Source: Mucilaginibacter polytrichastri
GTDB taxonomy: Bacteria > Bacteroidota > Bacteroidia > Sphingobacteriales > Sphingobacteriaceae
Length of the DNA: 54,522 bases
Direction: 5' to 3'
Assembly (NCBI RefSeq): GCF_001911425.1
Contig: NZ_MPPL01000001.1
Span: 77,269-131,790 of the forward strand
Positions 19,979-27,935 of this stretch are shown one piece after another (the first letter of the stretch is position 1; every line of letters begins with the position of its first letter). A program made the translations under genes and the position numbers. The notes beneath the pieces were generated by a model. The model was not told the DNA's origin. It ran no database searches and worked only from the letters and a program-made list of their open reading frames with translations.

Positions 19979-20262
19979 CTAAATTATGCTGGGGTTAAAT
20001 GGTGGTATAGTCCCGCCATCTATTACGTATTCGGTGCCGGATAGGTAGGCTGCCCGGGGCGATACGAGAAAGGCAACCAGCTCTGCTACTTCCTCGGGTT
20101 CGGCAGGCCTGCCCATGGGAATGCCGCCCAGGGAATTCATTAACAGCTGCAAAGATTCTGCTATGCTGATTCCGGTGCTTTTTGCTTCGCGCTCCACCAT
20201 GGGTTGGCGGAGGTTGTTTTAATAAATCCCGGTGATACGGTTAATACCCGAACCCCCTTGAG
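19979..20262 (-). pseudogene. Frameshifted, truncated SDR oxidoreductase remnant
   Basis: Only the last third of a short-chain dehydrogenase is present. The C-terminal piece (19979-20200) reads MVEREAKST, then GIPMGRPAEPEEVAELVAFL and SGTEYVIDGG, the standard end of classical SDRs. Immediately upstream, in a different frame, 20201-20262 reads KGVRVLTVSPGFIKTT, which is the strand just before that end in an intact SDR. A one-base shift near 20200 therefore breaks the frame, and the Rossmann NAD-binding half and the YxxxK active site are missing. A decayed gene fits best; a sequencing error could explain the frameshift but not the missing N-terminal part. Confidence 0.8.
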
Positions 20263-20382
20263 CGGGATAAGATTTAGGATGATCTAAATTTGTGGGTGCA
20301 TAGTATCATGCTGTTTACAACTGGCTGTTAGCAAACACAACCAAACCATTTACGTAGCTTTATATCACTAACCAATATATTA

Positions 20383-21924
20383 ATGGCAACGGTAGCGCTT
20401 CGCAGTTCTGAGGGTAGGTGGGTTATGGTTTCGGCCATACTGGCCTCGGCTATGGCTTTTATAGATGGTACGGCATTAAATGTGGTATTGCCTTCGCTGC
20501 AACAAAGCCTGGGTGCCAGCGGTGCAGATCTGTTCTGGATGCTGAATGCCTACCTGCTAATGCTGGCTGCGCTGATATTGATAGGCGGTTCACTGGGCGA
20601 TCAACTGGGCCGCAAGAAGATCTTTATGATCGGCATCCTCATATTCATTGCCGGGTCGGCTGCTTGCGGCGTATCGGGCAGTGTTACCATGTTGATCCTG
20701 TTCCGTATGATGCAGGGCGTTGGTGGTGCACTCATGATTCCCGGCAGTTTATCGCTTATCTCGTCTTCTATTAATGAGAAAGAGCGCGGCAAGGCCATCG
20801 GCACCTGGTCGGCCATTACAACTGTAGTCACCATTGGTGGGCCGATACTGGGCGGCGCACTCGGCGATGCCGGGTTGTGGCGTTATATCTTCTTCATCAA
20901 TATCCCCATTGGTTTGGCAGCAGTGCTCATCCTTTGGTTTAAGGTTAAAGAAAGCCGGGACGAAGGCAGCAGCCACGCCATTGATTACCCGGGTGCCATT
21001 ACCATTGCCATGGGTTTAGCCATGCTTACATTTGGTTTTCTGCGCATCCCGGCTATTGGCTGGTACCACTGGCAGGTTTATACCTCCATAACATTGGGTA
21101 TGGTGCTGTTGATCGCCTTCATCATTATAGAAAGTAAAAGCAAGCACCCTATGATGCCTTTACAGCTGTTTACCAACCTTACTTTTAGCGGGGCCAATTT
21201 GCTTTCGTTTTTTCTGTACGCCGGGCTTGGGGCGGGGATGCTGTTTTTATCTCTCAACCTGGTGCAGGTACAGGGGTACGATCAGCTGCAATCGGGGCTT
21301 ACCTTTTTGCCTTTTACTATTTTAATGGTTAGCGTGGCCCGCTTTGCAGGGGCACTGGCTGATAAACATGGCCCGAGGTTATTACTCATCTGTGGGCCGG
21401 CTACAGCCGGCCTGGGATTACTGCTGCTCTCCTTTGTAAAACAAACCAGCGGACCGGGCGAATACTGGACTACCTTCTTCCCCGGTATATTGGTATTCGG
21501 GTTGGGAATGTCGTTCACGGTGGCACCGCTTACCACGGCGGTAATGGGCTCGGTAAGCGATCATTTTTCGGGCACGGCATCGGGCGTTAACAATGCCATA
21601 ACCCGTATTGCCAATGTTTTTGCCAATGCTATATTCGGTGCGCTGGCGGTGCTCATCTTTTCGGGTGCTTTGCAGCAGGAGTTAAAGCATATCCCAATGA
21701 AGGATAAAGAAAAACAAGCTGTAATCGCCTCGGCTGTTAATTTGGGTAATGCCAAGGTTCCCGCCGGAGTGGCCGCCGGCCAGAAGCTTGCTGTAGAAAA
21801 AACCTATTACAGCAGTTTTATCAGTGCCTATGCGTTTATCTTACGCGTCTCTGCCGGGCTGGGTTTTTTAGCTGCGTTGATGGCGTTTATTTTTATCAGG
21901 AATGTTGGGGTTAAGAAGGAGTAA
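20383..21924 (+). CDS. MFS transporter, DHA2 (14-TM EmrB/QacA) family
   Basis: This 513-residue protein has about 14 hydrophobic segments. Motif A-like GGSLGDQLGRKKIF lies between TM2 and TM3, the DHA2-style motif AFIDGTALNVVLPSL is in TM1, and motif C-like GGPILGGALGD is in TM5. Such proteins are proton-driven drug exporters in the inner membrane. No MFP or OMF partner is adjacent, so it probably works alone. The stop is only 2 bases from the convergent FAD protein gene, leaving no room for a terminator between them. The upstream neighbour is the SDR remnant, on the other strand. Confidence 0.92.
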   Translation: MATVALRSSEGRWVMVSAILASAMAFIDGTALNVVLPSLQQSLGASGADLFWMLNAYLLMLAALILIGGSLGDQLGRKKIFMIGILIFIAGSAACGVSGSVTMLILFRMMQGVGGALMIPGSLSLISSSINEKERGKAIGTWSAITTVVTIGGPILGGALGDAGLWRYIFFINIPIGLAAVLILWFKVKESRDEGSSHAIDYPGAITIAMGLAMLTFGFLRIPAIGWYHWQVYTSITLGMVLLIAFIIIESKSKHPMMPLQLFTNLTFSGANLLSFFLYAGLGAGMLFLSLNLVQVQGYDQLQSGLTFLPFTILMVSVARFAGALADKHGPRLLLICGPATAGLGLLLLSFVKQTSGPGEYWTTFFPGILVFGLGMSFTVAPLTTAVMGSVSDHFSGTASGVNNAITRIANVFANAIFGALAVLIFSGALQQELKHIPMKDKEKQAVIASAVNLGNAKVPAGVAAGQKLAVEKTYYSSFISAYAFILRVSAGLGFLAALMAFIFIRNVGVKKE

Positions 21925-21926
21925 AG

Positions 21927-23345
21927 CTAATAGGAAGTTTTCTCAATGCTAACTTCCTGTTGTTTCACCTGCTTTATTAACCCCATAGCTATATTTTCTG
22001 CCTGTGCGCGTATTTCGGGCACGCCGGTGGTTTCCCAGAGGATGCCTTTCATGTTGTTGCCTAGGGTGTAGATGGTAGTAGATGTATTACCATCACGGTT
22101 AATCACAGCACCGCTTTGGGCATCGGCATTTAGCGCAATGTTTAGCGGGTCGGGGTTAATTAGTCCGGCAGTGTACATGTTGTTTAGCAGCGTACCCGGC
22201 AAGCGCACATCAATTTGCGAACCGGTACAGTTAATCACTCTTTCCACATCGAGCACTATTTCCCGGTTAGTTGTTTTGTCGAAAATGCGGGCTTCAGCAT
22301 AACCGTCTTTTTCTGTGAAGCTAATCAACCGTCCGGTAATTGTTGTCAGTTTACCTGTATCCCTTAGGCCGGAGATCTTTTGATACATGCCAGCCGGTGT
22401 ACGGTGCCGCCAGGCGTTCCACATGGGGCTTATTCTTTTCAGAAAGCGGCGCTTATCTTGTATCGTAAAGTCGACCCAGATCTCTTGCAGGTTATGCCTT
22501 ATAGAATTGATAACTGCCAGCCGGGATATGCCCTCTTGCTTGCAGCGTTTCATATGTTTACTGATTACGGTAATCAAGTCATAAAGTCGATACGGGCGTG
22601 CAATTTCGTTTAGGATATCGCGGTCGTAGGGCGGTACATGTTCATCGGGCATAATGGCAAAACCATGCGGCGATACGGTGTAAATGTTTTTGGTAAACCC
22701 ATTGGCCAATAATGAAATTACAGCATCGATCATGGTGAGGCTGTTACCGATCAGTAAAATATCCCGTTCCGATTTCAGGTTTTGCAAACCTTCATCATTC
22801 CACGGGTTTTTAAAATAAAGCGGACTGCTGTAAAAAGCAGCATCGGCAATGGGCGGATTTTTGGGTATGGCATTGCCTGTAGCTAAAACCACGTAATCTG
22901 CATTTACAGAGGCATTGGCCTTAAGCCCGAGCGTTAAGCCCTGTACTTGCGAATGCACATTGACAACCTCATCTTCAATGATTTGCAAATTAACCAGGCT
23001 GCTTTTGCCCGCTACGGCGGCTTCCCAAATTGAATCTAAATACTCGGCATATACCTTTCTGGGTGCAAAGCTGGTTTTCAGGTTTTCGGCAGGTAAATCC
23101 TTAAAGTCATGGTGCTGTTGCAGCCAGTTAAAAAAGTGATCCTCTTGTTGGTCAAAGGCACTAATACTATCTACCGTTACATTGAGCAGGTGCCCGGGAT
23201 ATTGGGTGGCGTATGCGATGCCTTTTATCAGCGGGAAATGGGTATTAATAATCAAGATGCGGAGCGGCATATCTGCCTGGTGCATCAGGTGTACAGCTGT
23301 CATGGTGCCGGCAAAGCCGCCGCCAATAATGGCAATAGTGTGCAT
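21927..23345 (-). CDS. FAD/NAD(P)-binding protein (NAD_binding_9 type)
   Basis: This 472-residue soluble flavoprotein candidate has an N-terminal dinucleotide fold TIAIIGGGFAGTMTAVHL, a second glycine motif DILLIGNSLTMIDAVISL at about residue 195, and VINCTGSQID followed by a late YTLGNN strand. This pattern matches the FAD-NAD(P)-binding family of uncharacterised Bacteroidota/Proteobacteria proteins that sit near hydroxyacylglutathione hydrolase-like or HcgN-like proteins. The reaction is unknown. It converges with the MFS gene with a 2-base gap. Paired GGTTATAAC words lie just upstream of its start. Confidence 0.82.
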   Translation of the reverse strand: MHTIAIIGGGFAGTMTAVHLMHQADMPLRILIINTHFPLIKGIAYATQYPGHLLNVTVDSISAFDQQEDHFFNWLQQHHDFKDLPAENLKTSFAPRKVYAEYLDSIWEAAVAGKSSLVNLQIIEDEVVNVHSQVQGLTLGLKANASVNADYVVLATGNAIPKNPPIADAAFYSSPLYFKNPWNDEGLQNLKSERDILLIGNSLTMIDAVISLLANGFTKNIYTVSPHGFAIMPDEHVPPYDRDILNEIARPYRLYDLITVISKHMKRCKQEGISRLAVINSIRHNLQEIWVDFTIQDKRRFLKRISPMWNAWRHRTPAGMYQKISGLRDTGKLTTITGRLISFTEKDGYAEARIFDKTTNREIVLDVERVINCTGSQIDVRLPGTLLNNMYTAGLINPDPLNIALNADAQSGAVINRDGNTSTTIYTLGNNMKGILWETTGVPEIRAQAENIAMGLIKQVKQQEVSIEKTSY

Positions 23346-23380
23346 GTATAATGTATTGCTTAGTATTAAAATTTGTTATA

Positions 23381-23409
23381 GGTTATAACTTGTGTGAGGG
23401 TTATAACCC
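23381..23409. promoter_or_regulatory. Paired GGTTATAAC palindromic words upstream of the FAD gene
   Basis: GGTTATAAC occurs at 23381-23389 and again inside the perfect 12-base palindrome GGGTTATAACCC at 23398-23409, 18 bases apart start to start. The position, 36-64 bases upstream of the FAD protein start, suits an operator, but no binding protein can be named. Confidence 0.4.
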
Positions 23410-23487
23410 ACGATTATAAGCAATATTTTCTGTTTCTAAATGTAAAATATATAGCTATAATTAGCGGATAAGGCTATTTAAAACTGC

Positions 23488-23757
23488 TTATTCGTAATCT
23501 GCAAACGACTCATCTTTATAGCACCACATCCACTTTTCGCCGGGCTGTGCCGATGTAATTACCGGGTGGCTGGTTGCATGGTAATGTGCCGTCATATGTT
23601 TCAACGGCGAATCATCGCAGCATAGCGTAATGCCACAGGTTTGGCAGGTGCGTAGGTGTACCCAATCGCTGCCCACTTTAATACATTCGGGGCATACCAG
23701 TTCATCGGCCAGCTTTATTTCTTTAATATCCTTAATATGTTGACATACTTCATTCAT
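23488..23757 (-). CDS. UBP-type zinc finger protein
   Basis: This 89-residue protein is almost entirely a ZnF-UBP domain. Probable zinc ligands are C5 and H7, CPEC (C22, C25), CQTC (C38, C41), C46/C47, and a His-rich run H54, H58, H60, H64. In eukaryotes this fold binds the free C-terminus of ubiquitin. Bacterial stand-alone copies are common and of unknown role, and no ubiquitin system is visible here. The final WMWCYKDE segment is typical of the bacterial copies. It shares its strand with the FAD gene, but 142 bases separate them, so it is probably its own unit. Confidence 0.88.
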   Translation of the reverse strand: MNEVCQHIKDIKEIKLADELVCPECIKVGSDWVHLRTCQTCGITLCCDDSPLKHMTAHYHATSHPVITSAQPGEKWMWCYKDESFADYE

Positions 23758-23980
23758 GGCAGGTTGTTTTTCACTAAATTAATATAATTAGGTGAAAATT
23801 ATTGGTTGCCTAAATCCATTTCTTGCAGTTAACCTAAATCCTTTTGATCTGTAATCGCTTTTAAATTGTACACCAACCTTGCCACTTTGATAAAATACCA
23901 TTTCAAAATGGAAAGCAAAATGCAAAATTTGTAATGAGTTTGTATAATTATAGGGCTTATTTAACACTAAAGTCCTAATA

Positions 23981-24256
23981 ATGCGTACTGGTGCAATTTT
24001 GGCATGTGTTTTGGCTTATGTGGATATTATAGAACATAAAACTTCTATATCGACACATAATTTTTTAGTAATGATAGCATTTTACATAGCGCTTAAAGTA
24101 GGCGCTTTATTAGCAGTTGTACTTTTGCCGCTAATTAAAACTTCAAGAACAAAACAAGTACATACCCCAGCCCCGGTTTTAAGCAGTTTAGTGATAACAG
24201 AAAACGGGTACCTGCATTATCTGAGTAATAACTATGTTGGCCAAAAGGTTAAGTAG
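23981..24256 (+). CDS. Small hypothetical membrane protein
   Basis: This 91-residue frame has two hydrophobic stretches (about residues 3-15 and 28-51) and a polar tail. I recognise no family. Support for a real gene is indirect: it is followed 28 bases later by a convincing Rho-independent terminator that no other plus-strand gene here needs, and the region upstream is AT-rich and promoter-like. The sequence could also be a non-coding transcript ending at that terminator. Confidence 0.45.
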   Translation: MRTGAILACVLAYVDIIEHKTSISTHNFLVMIAFYIALKVGALLAVVLLPLIKTSRTKQVHTPAPVLSSLVITENGYLHYLSNNYVGQKVK

Positions 24257-24284
24257 TTGAAAAAGAAAGTTAAATCAAATTTAT

Positions 24285-24311
24285 AAAGCCTCTGGTTCAG
24301 GGGCTTTTTTT
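24285..24311 (+). terminator. Rho-independent terminator
   Basis: A 10-bp stem (AAAGCCTCTG at 24285-24294 with CAGGGGCTTT at 24298-24307, one G-U pair), a 3-base loop and a T run form the site. It closes the small gene at 23981 and insulates the sigma-54 activator gene that follows. Confidence 0.85.
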
Positions 24312-24402
24312 GTGAATTTTATATCATATAATTAAGATATTTACAACGGAATTTAGCAGGAGCCTTAAACACCTCTTGTTTACTCCGGGTAACAATTAAA
24401 GC

Positions 24403-25737
24403 ATGCAACAAACGGTATTAATTATAGATGATGAGAAGAAATTGTGCGGGTTGCTTGCGCGGATCATCGAACTGGAAGGTTATAAAGCCTTGCAGGCCTA
24501 CACAGGCAAAGAAGGGCTGAAAATTTTAACCAGCGAAAACGTACAGGTAGTGCTAAGCGATGTTAAACTGCCCGATGTAAACGGTGTTGAACTGGTAAAA
24601 CAGATTAAAGAAAAGAAACCCTATGTAGAGGTGATATGCCTTACCGCCTATGGCACCATACACGATGGCGTTTTGGCTATCAAAAACGGTGCTTTCGATT
24701 ACATTACCAAAGGCGACGATAACGACAAGATCCTCCCCTTGCTGGCCAAAGCTGCCGAAAAGGCTAACCTGCAGTATAAGCTATACCAGATAGAGAATAA
24801 GATTATCAGTCAGCATAGTTTCGAATCTATTTTGGGTACCTCGCATGCGGTTAAAGATGCCGTAAGCCTGGCCCGAAAGGTGTCGACTACGGATACCACG
24901 GTGTTGTTAACAGGCGAAACAGGTACCGGTAAAGAAGTATTTGCCCAATCTATCCACTATAACAGCACGCGTAAAAGCAAAAGCTTTGTGGCGGTAAACT
25001 GTAGCGCCTTTGCCCGTGAGCTTTTAGAGAGCGAACTTTTTGGCCATAAGGCCGGGGCGTTTACGGGGGCCATGAAAGATAAAAAAGGACTGGTTGAGGA
25101 AGCCGACGGCGGTACGCTGTTTCTGGATGAGATTGGCGAAATGAACATCGACCTCCAAGCTAAACTGCTAAGGGTACTCGAGTCGGGCGAGTTTATTAAG
25201 GTGGGTGATACCAAAACCCAGAAGGTAAATGCGCGCATTATTGCCGCCACTAACCGCGATCTGCAGGATGAGATCGATAGAGGACATTTCAGGGAAGACC
25301 TGTTTTACAGGCTGTCTGTATTTACCATTAAGCTGCCATCGCTTAACCAGCGTAAAGAAGATATCAAGCCTTTGGCCGAGTATTATCTCAAAGAATATTC
25401 TGAAAAAACCAATCGCAATATTACCGGCTTCGATGCCAATTTTATAGCCCAGCTGGAAACTTACAGCTGGAAAGGTAACATCCGCGAACTGAAGAACCTC
25501 ATAGAGCGTGCCGTGATTTTATGCGAAGGCAACCTGCTAACTGTAGACCTGCTCCCGGTTGGGCACCGTATTGAAGAAGAATCGCCTGATACGGTATTTG
25601 ATATGGCTATTGTAGAAAAGAACCATATCCGTAAGATCCTAAACTATACCAAAGGCAACAAAACAGAAGCTGCCCGGTTGATGAATATCGGGCTTACCAC
25701 GCTATATCGTAAAATAGAAGAATACCATTTGGGCTAA
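24403..25737 (+). CDS. NtrC-family sigma-54 response regulator, probable Kdp regulator
   Basis: This 444-residue regulator has a receiver domain (phospho-acceptor D53 in VVLSDVKLPD), an AAA+ domain with Walker A GETGTGKE, the sigma-54 contact loop GAFTGA and Walker B GGTLFLDEIGEM, and a Fis-type helix-turn-helix at the C-terminus (NKTEAARLMNIGLTTLYRKI). With GAFTGA intact it should activate sigma-54 promoters. It lies directly upstream of the kdp genes, separated by a terminator, and the only unpaired kinase nearby is at the far end of that operon. I infer that it replaces the usual OmpR-type KdpE. The pairing is not proven by the sequence. Confidence 0.92.
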   Translation: MQQTVLIIDDEKKLCGLLARIIELEGYKALQAYTGKEGLKILTSENVQVVLSDVKLPDVNGVELVKQIKEKKPYVEVICLTAYGTIHDGVLAIKNGAFDYITKGDDNDKILPLLAKAAEKANLQYKLYQIENKIISQHSFESILGTSHAVKDAVSLARKVSTTDTTVLLTGETGTGKEVFAQSIHYNSTRKSKSFVAVNCSAFARELLESELFGHKAGAFTGAMKDKKGLVEEADGGTLFLDEIGEMNIDLQAKLLRVLESGEFIKVGDTKTQKVNARIIAATNRDLQDEIDRGHFREDLFYRLSVFTIKLPSLNQRKEDIKPLAEYYLKEYSEKTNRNITGFDANFIAQLETYSWKGNIRELKNLIERAVILCEGNLLTVDLLPVGHRIEEESPDTVFDMAIVEKNHIRKILNYTKGNKTEAARLMNIGLTTLYRKIEEYHLG

Positions 25738-25802
25738 TCGGTACACTGCCAGAGCCAGGTATTGTTATTAGATCCCCATTTCAACGCACTCATTTGAAAA
25801 AC

Positions 25803-25834
25803 AACCCTTCCATTATGGAAGGGTTTTCTTGTTT
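25803..25834 (+). terminator. Terminator between the activator gene and kdp
   Basis: AACCCTTCCA (25803-25812) and TGGAAGGGTT (25816-25825) form a perfect 10-bp stem with a 3-base loop, followed by TTCTTGTTT. It separates the regulator transcript from kdp and implies a kdp promoter between here and 25949. Confidence 0.85.
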
Positions 25835-25908
25835 ATGGGCATTTTGCTTTCTTTAAATTTCAACGTAATTATCTGATTTTTAATAAGTTGTTGTTAATTA
25901 CTGGCGAT

Positions 25909-25926
25909 TTGGTACAGCGTTTGGCA
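25909..25926 (+). promoter_or_regulatory. Sigma-54-like promoter for the kdp operon
   Basis: TTGGTAC (GG at 25911-25912) and TTTGG (25920-25924) match the -24/-12 form YTGGCAC-N5-TTGC. The exception is that the GC pair is GG with correct spacing, or GC with one extra base. The first micro-ORF starts at 25949, a fitting distance from a start site near 25937. No Bacteroidota sigma-A type TAnnTTTG box is seen in the gap, and the gene just upstream encodes a GAFTGA activator. Confidence 0.42.
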
Positions 25927-25948
25927 ATAGGTTACAAATTAAAAAGAT

Positions 25949-26032
25949 ATGAATACGATCATTTTGTTTCTGGCCATACTGCTTTGCAGCTGGTTGATTT
26001 TTAAATCTATTGACTGGTTCGAAAAAATCTAA
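25949..26032 (+). CDS. 27-residue single-TM micro protein at the head of kdp
   Basis: A tiny frame encodes 27 residues: a short start, one hydrophobic helix (IILFLAILLCSWLIF) and a charged end KSIDWFEKI. It begins where the kdp transcript should start and ends 4 bases before the kdpF start codon, so translation is probably coupled. It looks like a second KdpF-like membrane peptide that could stabilise the KdpFABC complex or tune the pump, but I do not recognise a named family. It is too short for most gene callers. Confidence 0.65.
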   Translation: MNTIILFLAILLCSWLIFKSIDWFEKI

Positions 26033-26036
26033 AATT

Positions 26037-26114
26037 ATGTTAGCCCTATTCATCGTTTCAATCGCAGTTTTCATATACATGGTGTATGTACTGCTCAAAC
26101 CCGAAAAATTTTAA
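26037..26114 (+). CDS. kdpF: KdpF, small subunit of the K+-transporting ATPase
   Basis: A 25-residue single-helix protein ends in YVLLKPEKF, the recognisable end of KdpF, whose family shows a hydrophobic helix followed by a short L-x-KPE-x-F-like tail. KdpF stabilises the KdpABC complex in the inner membrane. It lies 12 bases before the kdpA start and 4 bases after the preceding micro-ORF. Too short for routine gene prediction. Confidence 0.85.
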   Translation: MLALFIVSIAVFIYMVYVLLKPEKF

Positions 26115-26126
26115 CCCTAACCCGCA

Positions 26127-27845
26127 ATGAACACCGAACTACTTGGAATAATCGCCTCGTTTGTGGTCACCCTGCTGATCGCAATTCCGCTGGGTAAGTA
26201 CCTGGCCAAAATGTATGCCGGCGAAAAGATCTGGACCGACTTTTTAAAACCGATTGAAACCGGAATTTATAAGCTATCGGGCATCAACCCCAAAGAACCC
26301 ATGAACTGGAAACAGTTTTTAAAAGCCATGATGACCATCAATATACTGTGGTTGGTTTACGGCTTCTTTGTTTTAATATACCAGGATAAGCTGCCTCTTA
26401 ACCCCGATGGTAACCCCGGCCAAAGCGCCGACCTGGCTTTTAACACCATTATTAGCTTTGTGGTAAACTGTAACTTACAGCATTACTCGGGCGAAACCGG
26501 CGCTACTTACCTTACCCAGCACTTCATCTTTATGTTTCTGCACTTTACCAGTGCTGCAACAGGTATGGCTTGCGCGGTTGCCGTTTTCAAAGCATTTAAA
26601 GATAAAACCACTACAGACCTGGGTAACTTTTGGGAGTTTTTTGTAAAATCCATTACCCGGGTGTTGCTGCCCTTATCAATTGTGGTAGCTGTTATATTAA
26701 CCTTTAACGGTACGCCAAGCAGCTACGCCGGTAAAGACAAATTTATATCCTTACAAGGCGATACGGTAAATGTATCGCGCGGACCGGCTGCTGCATTTAT
26801 CGCCATTAAACACGTTGGTACAAATGGTGGCGGCTGGTTTGGTGCTAACTCTGCCCACCCGCTCGAAAACCCTAACTACCTAACCAACATGGTTGAGGTG
26901 ATAGCACAGGTAATATTACCGGTTGCTATGGTGTTGGCTTTCGGTTACTACATTCGCCGTAAAAAATTAGCCTGGATCATTTTCGGGGTAATGACCATCG
27001 GTGTGTTTATGCTGATGATCCCAACCATTACCAGCGAACTGGCTGGTAACCCGCTGATCGCCAAAATGGGTGTCAGCCAAATCACAGGCGCTATGGAAGG
27101 CAAGGAGGTTCGCTTCGGCCCTACAGCTACTGCTTATTGGAGCACCATGACCACCGTAATATCCACAGGCTCGGTAAACGGGATGCATGATAGTACGATG
27201 GCCTTAACCGGTTTATGGCAACTACTGGCCATGATGATTAACTCGCTGTATGGCGGTTGCGGTGTTGGTGTGTTAAACTATTTCATCTACCTAATCATCG
27301 CTGTATTTATCTCTGGTTTGATGGTTGGCCGTACGCCAGAGTTCTTAGGCCACAAAGTTGAGGCTCGCGAAGTAAAGATAGCGGCTATCATTACCTTATT
27401 AAGCCCCTTCCTGATTTTGGCTGGTACTGCAATTTCTACCTATGTATTCACCAATCATTTGGGTGGCGATTGGGCTGTTAAACCGTCAACATGGTTAAAT
27501 AATCCAGGTCACCACGGTTTCTCGGAGATGCTGTATGAGTACACTTCATCAAATGCCAACAACGGTTCTGGCTTTGAAGGCCTGGGCGATGGTAACATCT
27601 TCTGGAATGTCACTACAGGTATCGTGCTTATCCTGGGTCGTTTCTTGCCAATTATTGGTCCGGTTGCAATTGCCGGCTTATTGGCCCAGAAGAAATACAT
27701 CCCCGAAAGTGCCGGTACGCTAAAAATAGATACTAAAACTTTCGGCCTGATGACTTTTGCCGTAATCCTTGTATTAAACGCCTTATCCTATTTCCCTGCA
27801 CTCGCTTTAGGCCCGTTGGCAGAATACTTCTCAATGCTTAAATAA
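26127..27845 (+). CDS. kdpA: K+-transporting ATPase, potassium-binding subunit KdpA
   Basis: This 572-residue polytopic protein is the channel-like subunit that selects and admits K+ in the KdpFABC pump. It has the family blocks NCNLQHYSGETG, GTNGGGWFGANSAHPLEN (a selectivity filter loop), YGGCGVGVLNY and GRTPEFLGHKVE, and ten or more membrane segments. Length is normal for the family (about 560). It follows kdpF by 12 bases. A palindromic repeat occupies the gap to kdpB. Confidence 0.98.
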   Translation: MNTELLGIIASFVVTLLIAIPLGKYLAKMYAGEKIWTDFLKPIETGIYKLSGINPKEPMNWKQFLKAMMTINILWLVYGFFVLIYQDKLPLNPDGNPGQSADLAFNTIISFVVNCNLQHYSGETGATYLTQHFIFMFLHFTSAATGMACAVAVFKAFKDKTTTDLGNFWEFFVKSITRVLLPLSIVVAVILTFNGTPSSYAGKDKFISLQGDTVNVSRGPAAAFIAIKHVGTNGGGWFGANSAHPLENPNYLTNMVEVIAQVILPVAMVLAFGYYIRRKKLAWIIFGVMTIGVFMLMIPTITSELAGNPLIAKMGVSQITGAMEGKEVRFGPTATAYWSTMTTVISTGSVNGMHDSTMALTGLWQLLAMMINSLYGGCGVGVLNYFIYLIIAVFISGLMVGRTPEFLGHKVEAREVKIAAIITLLSPFLILAGTAISTYVFTNHLGGDWAVKPSTWLNNPGHHGFSEMLYEYTSSNANNGSGFEGLGDGNIFWNVTTGIVLILGRFLPIIGPVAIAGLLAQKKYIPESAGTLKIDTKTFGLMTFAVILVLNALSYFPALALGPLAEYFSMLK

Positions 27846-27849
27846 CAAA

Positions 27850-27922
27850 GCCCCACCCAAACCCTCCCCGGAAGGGAGGGCTTAAAAGTCTCCCCTACCG
27901 GGGGAGATTTAGAGAGGGCTCT
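27850..27922. repeat. REP-like double-hairpin repeat between kdpA and kdpB
   Basis: This unit of about 73 bases contains two hairpins, CCCTCCCCGGAAGGGAGGG and TCTCCCCTACCGGGGGAGA. A second copy with about 85-90% identity lies inverted at 49281-49352. It sits inside an operon and could affect mRNA stability between kdpA and kdpB. It has no coding capacity. Confidence 0.85.
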
Positions 27923-27935
27923 TAAAAATAAACTG

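Noticed and set aside
11876..24256. Genomic island between 11.9 and 24.3 kb
   Set aside because: No integrase, tRNA junction, direct-repeat ends or visible codon shift; only a mixed gene set and one pseudogene.
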